The notes beneath the pieces are model-generated. The model was not told the origin of the DNA. It did not search any database and saw only the letters and a program-made list of their open reading frames with translations. Below are positions 60,618 to 64,000 of a stretch of 64,000 bases of DNA, piece after piece. This DNA comes from Vreelandella olivaria (GTDB lineage Bacteria; Pseudomonadota; Gammaproteobacteria; Pseudomonadales; Halomonadaceae): contig NZ_JALPZO010000123.1 of the NCBI RefSeq assembly GCF_023507745.1, positions 1 through 64,000 of the forward strand. The letters run 5' to 3'. Positions within the stretch are counted from its first letter, which is position 1; every line of letters begins with the position of its first letter. The translations under genes and the position numbers were made by a program.

Positions 60618-61784
60618 ATGCTGCGGGTCGATGTTGCTGAACGCCCTAACTGGCAAGCCCTGGCCCACGAGCTGGGGTTTCATTTTCACACCATTGAGGG
60701 CGCCCCTTACTGGAAAGAGGATGCCTATTACCAGTTCACCCTTGAGCAGGTGGAACGGGATATTGAGGCTCCCACCGAAGCACTCCATGAAATGTGTATG
60801 GAGTTGGTGGATAAGGTGTGTCACTCCAATGCCTTGATGCAGCGTTTGGCGATCCCCGAATTTATGTGGGATGCTATTCATCACTCGTGGAAAACGGGGC
60901 AACCGCATCTCTATGGGCGGATGGACTTTGCCTACTCCGGCGATGGTCCGGCTAAATTGCTGGAACTGAACTACGACACGCCGACATCACTTTATGAAGC
61001 GGGCTTTTTTCAGTGGGTATGGCTTGAACAGGCGATTGAACAGGGCATCCTCCCCCGCCATGCCGACCAGTATAATTCGATCCAGGAACGCCTGATAAAT
61101 GCCATGGCGCATTTAGGCGACCGCCTGGAGCGGCGCACACTCTACTTCTCCTGCGTTAAGGGCAGTGACGAAGAGCGTGCAACGGTTAGTTACTTACAGG
61201 ATGTGGCACTACAGGCAGGGCTGAACGCACCATTCATTTTCACCGAAGATATCGGTCTACAGCCGGGAAATACGCATTTTATGGACCTGGATGATCACCC
61301 CATCACCGCTATTTTCAAGCTCTACCCCTGGGAAGAGATGGCCGACGATGCCTTTGGCGAACAGGTGCCGTTACTTGACACCCACTGGTTCGAGCCGCCC
61401 TGGAAAGCCATCTTATCCAATAAAGGGGTTCTACCGCTGCTTTGGGAGCACTTTGAGGGCCACCCCAACCTGCTGCCCGCCTTTTTTGATACCGATAAAA
61501 GCAGTGCTTTATCTCCAGGCTGGGTACGCAAACCCTTTTTCTCACGGGAAGGCAGCAATATTACCCTGGTAACCCCAGCAGGTCAGCGCGAAGCCGTTGG
61601 CGGCCCCTACACGGATAGCCCATGTATACAACAAGCCTTTCACCCGCTTCCTCACTTTAAAGGCAAGCACGCGCTGATCGGTAGCTGGGTCGTGGGTGAC
61701 CGCGCATGCGGCATGGGGATCAGGGAAGATACAGGACGCATTACCAAAGACACATCATGCTTTGTCCCCCACGCCATTATTTAG
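60618..61784 (+). CDS. Glutathionylspermidine-synthase-like ATP-grasp protein (YgiC/YjfC-like)
   Basis: ATP-grasp ligase-like protein of 388 residues matching the C-terminal synthetase domain of glutathionylspermidine synthase, without its amidase domain. Visible blocks include LLELNYDTPTSLYEAGFFQW, FKLYPWEEM, WVRKPFFSREGSNI and the C-terminal SCFVPHAII. E. coli YgiC and YjfC have this form and have not been shown to make glutathionylspermidine. AGGGAG precedes the ATG 12 bases after the lipoprotein gene. A peptide or protein-ligating role at the membrane with its two partners is speculative. Confidence 0.85.
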   Translation: MLRVDVAERPNWQALAHELGFHFHTIEGAPYWKEDAYYQFTLEQVERDIEAPTEALHEMCMELVDKVCHSNALMQRLAIPEFMWDAIHHSWKTGQPHLYGRMDFAYSGDGPAKLLELNYDTPTSLYEAGFFQWVWLEQAIEQGILPRHADQYNSIQERLINAMAHLGDRLERRTLYFSCVKGSDEERATVSYLQDVALQAGLNAPFIFTEDIGLQPGNTHFMDLDDHPITAIFKLYPWEEMADDAFGEQVPLLDTHWFEPPWKAILSNKGVLPLLWEHFEGHPNLLPAFFDTDKSSALSPGWVRKPFFSREGSNITLVTPAGQREAVGGPYTDSPCIQQAFHPLPHFKGKHALIGSWVVGDRACGMGIREDTGRITKDTSCFVPHAII

Positions 61785-62009
61785 GTTGAGGATTCAAGCG
61801 GCGCTCGCGCCTTCAGACATAACCGCTGCGGGAGCTGTTGTAAAAGTCATCTCTTCATTCCCCTGCGTTAGTACATAAACTGGACAGTGTTCATAAAAAC
61901 CGCTGAAATCGTTGTTAGCGTGCAGCACCAGCTCGTTTTTATAATACTAACCGTATCAAACCTTCCCCTCTTTATCAGGGCCATCGGTTCACTTGGAGCA
62001 ACGGCGACA

Positions 62010-64000
62010 ATGACGGCGCGTTGGAAATCACTGCCCTTGAGGCTACGTCTCTTTCTCTCATTTGGAACAGTTTTGGCATTGATCATGCTGTTGGCGCTCT
62101 CCCTGCAAACCCGGTCCCATAGCCAGGCACGCTTGGAGCACCTGTTAAACGATGAGTTGCCTGCCCAGGTAGAGAGCCTGACCGCACGCCTGAATCTTCG
62201 CTTAAGCCCTGCCCTGGCCCTTTCTGGGCATCTCGCTAACAGCTACTTCATTGAACAGTGGGTGCAGGAAGGCCTGCCAGAGGCACAACAACCGGATATT
62301 ACGCTTTACCTTTCCCGGCTAATGGCACAGTTGGATACCGAACTGCTTTTTATTACCGCTCAATACCAAGGGCGGGGCTATTACTTTCAGTATCGGGACG
62401 GTGAACTGATACAACGCACACTCCAAGACCCCGGCAGCGAAGATGACTGGTACTACACCTTTACTGATAGCAATGCTACCTATAACTTAAACTTAGATAG
62501 CGACACCTTTTCTCCCGATGATACCTTTGTTTTTCTGAATTTTCGCAGCGATGCCGAAGCACCCAACAGTCGCCCCCTGGTCGTGGCCGGTGCGGGACTT
62601 GAGCTTTCTCACATAATCCAACCGATTGAGGATTTTCGCCTGGGCGCCACGGGCAGTGCAGCACTTCTTAACGAGCAGGGTGAGCTACTGGTACGCAGCA
62701 ACAACGAAGTTGCCGCGATTCGCGAAGTTGCAGACGAGCTGTTACCAAACAACGGTAAGCCACACGTACAAGAGGTAAACCATAACAACCAGGCGTTTCT
62801 GGTGACGAGCCTCTGGGTTCCAGAGATCCAACGCTACCTCGTGGTTGAGGTTTCAAAAACGGATTACCTGGCTTCCATTCGTGAACGGTTCATGGCTTCG
62901 ATTGGCTTAGGCCTGCTGATTTTGTTGGCTGGTCTGGCCATTCTGTACCCTTTAACCGGTAGTTTAATTCGTCCTTTAAAGCGCTTTCAGCGCCAGCTAA
63001 AAGAGATTACCCATAGTTTGGATCTATCCCGTCGGGTTGAAACCGATGATCGGGCAGAACTAGGTGATTTAGCTGATCAAACCAATAAATTACTGACCCG
63101 GCTCTCCCAAGCCATTATGGCGGTTTCCACTAATGCGCTTTCACTCACCAAGGTTGCCAATCGTCTGGCGCATACGGCAGGGCTATCCGGCGTACAAGGT
63201 GGGGACATTAGCCACGAGGCCAACCAGACCATGGCAGCCGCAGTGGAGGAGATGGCCTCCTCTGTGGCCGAGATCACCTCCACGATGGAAGAACTTTCCA
63301 CCTCGTCCACGCAAATAGCTGACCACTCCCAGTCAGTGGTTGAAGTGGCCAACCAGACACTTGAACGTAGCCGCAAAGGCAGTACGGCTATGCAACTTCT
63401 GCAGTCAAAAATGCAGGACATCCGCAGCGATAGCGAACAAAGCCTTGCGGAAATTATGACACTCGGCACGAAATCGAAGCAGATCAGCAAAGTCATGGAG
63501 CTTATCAACACACTCGCCGCCCAGACGAAGTTAATCGCCTTTAACGCGGCGCTGGAAGCTTCAAGCGCAGGCGAGTCGGGTCGTCGCTTTTCAGTCGTCG
63601 CCAATGAGATTCGTCGCTTGGCGGATAGCGTTACCGACTCAACCCAGGAGATCGAAGGGCATACAGATGAGATTCAAAATGCCATTAACCGTTTAGTGGT
63701 GGCATCTGAAAAAGGGGCATCCTCCATTGAGCAGGGGGTTGAGGCCAGTATGAACACAGCACAGGATCTGGAAGCTTTATTGAAAGCAGCCAGCCAAACC
63801 AGTAGTGCTGCCCAGCAGATATCGCTTTCGACACAGCAACAAAAAACAGCCAGTAACCAGGTTGTTATTGCGCTGCGCGATATTGATACGGCCAGTAGTC
63901 GCAATGCGCAATCGGTGCGCAGTATCACGGAGATCAGCCAGGAAATGGTTAAGATGTCCGCAGAGCTAAACGCATTGGTACAGGAGTTCACTCTGGTGCA
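62010..64000 (+). CDS. Methyl-accepting chemotaxis protein (C-terminus cut by window edge)
   Basis: Open from ATG 62010 to the window end, 663 codons. In order: short cytoplasmic tail, first transmembrane helix (residues 15-32), large periplasmic sensor domain of about 260 residues (dCache-like by size, with GSAALLNEQGELL), second transmembrane helix (IGLGLLILLAGLAILYPL, near 300), HAMP domain (GSLIRPLKRFQRQ), and the methylated coiled-coil signalling domain. The hairpin tip reads LAAQTKLIAFNAALEASSAGESGRRF, the variant seen in some receptors rather than the commonest QTNLLALNAAIEAARAGE. The ligand is unknown. GGAG lies eleven bases before the ATG. Confidence 0.9.
   Translation, partial: MTARWKSLPLRLRLFLSFGTVLALIMLLALSLQTRSHSQARLEHLLNDELPAQVESLTARLNLRLSPALALSGHLANSYFIEQWVQEGLPEAQQPDITLYLSRLMAQLDTELLFITAQYQGRGYYFQYRDGELIQRTLQDPGSEDDWYYTFTDSNATYNLNLDSDTFSPDDTFVFLNFRSDAEAPNSRPLVVAGAGLELSHIIQPIEDFRLGATGSAALLNEQGELLVRSNNEVAAIREVADELLPNNGKPHVQEVNHNNQAFLVTSLWVPEIQRYLVVEVSKTDYLASIRERFMASIGLGLLILLAGLAILYPLTGSLIRPLKRFQRQLKEITHSLDLSRRVETDDRAELGDLADQTNKLLTRLSQAIMAVSTNALSLTKVANRLAHTAGLSGVQGGDISHEANQTMAAAVEEMASSVAEITSTMEELSTSSTQIADHSQSVVEVANQTLERSRKGSTAMQLLQSKMQDIRSDSEQSLAEIMTLGTKSKQISKVMELINTLAAQTKLIAFNAALEASSAGESGRRFSVVANEIRRLADSVTDSTQEIEGHTDEIQNAINRLVVASEKGASSIEQGVEASMNTAQDLEALLKAASQTSSAAQQISLSTQQQKTASNQVVIALRDIDTASSRNAQSVRSITEISQEMVKMSAELNALVQEFTLV

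Overview
The window reads as a chromosomal segment of a moderately GC-rich gammaproteobacterium, most probably a member of the Halomonadaceae (Halomonas or a relative). No rRNA or complete tRNA gene is present, so this placement is an inference from protein style: a Pseudomonas-like arginine transaminase pathway, RimO, a full set of methionine-salvage enzymes, a malonate operon with a TRAP transporter, and a yjfL-yjfM-yjfC-like trio. About 55 protein genes are packed tightly, and many neighbours overlap by 4 bases (ATGA). Almost all are metabolic, transport or regulatory genes; I see no phage, transposase, integrase, toxin-antitoxin or CRISPR locus.

Layout. Positions 1-8830: a minus-strand operon for arginine catabolism by the transaminase route (guanidinobutyrase, a YjiH-type membrane protein, 2-ketoarginine decarboxylase, an NCS1 permease and an aldehyde dehydrogenase). 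It is preceded by a good -24/-12 (sigma-54) promoter and a pair of 20-bp operator-like repeats, and is divergent from a PAS/sigma-54 activator gene. Positions 8800-27250: a block that looks inserted. It is bounded by two copies of a 56-bp sequence (54/56 identical) that encodes the C-terminal DNA-binding helix-turn-helix of that activator: one copy is in the intact gene, the other is an orphan fragment 18.4 kb away. The block carries two catabolic modules, each with its own LysR regulator. The first has two Fe(II)/2-oxoglutarate oxygenases, an unknown protein and a polyamine-type ABC importer. The second has an argininosuccinate-lyase-family enzyme, a polar amino acid ABC importer, an MmgE/PrpD protein, a class II aldolase, a D-2-hydroxyacid dehydrogenase and two polysaccharide-deacetylase-fold proteins. 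Its right end is AT-rich and contains gene debris.

Positions 27351-31622: a UgpC/MalK-type ABC importer (ATPase, binding protein, two permeases). Positions 31795-38873: a second polyamine-type ABC importer interleaved with an FAD amine oxidoreductase and a HAD hydrolase, divergent from a LysR gene. Positions 38986-43318: methionine salvage (mtnA, mtnBCD, mtnK). Positions 43663-45018: rimO. Positions 45179-50457: a translationally coupled five-gene operon joining an iron/phosphonate-type ABC importer to a metallo-beta-lactamase-fold hydrolase and a small HAD phosphatase. Positions 50466-52630: an MFS transporter and a GlxA-type AraC regulator. Positions 52746-59409: malonate uptake and use (GntR regulator, TRAP transporter, malonyl-CoA decarboxylase, malonyl-CoA synthetase). 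Positions 59569-61784: a yjfL-yjfM-yjfC-like trio. Position 62010 to the end: a chemoreceptor cut by the window edge.

The overall picture is scavenging of small nitrogenous and organic acids: six separate importers sit beside the enzymes that would degrade what they bring in. The least understood parts are the two modules of the putative island, the degenerate deacetylase-like protein beside an apparently intact paralogue, and the ABC/metallo-hydrolase/phosphatase operon.
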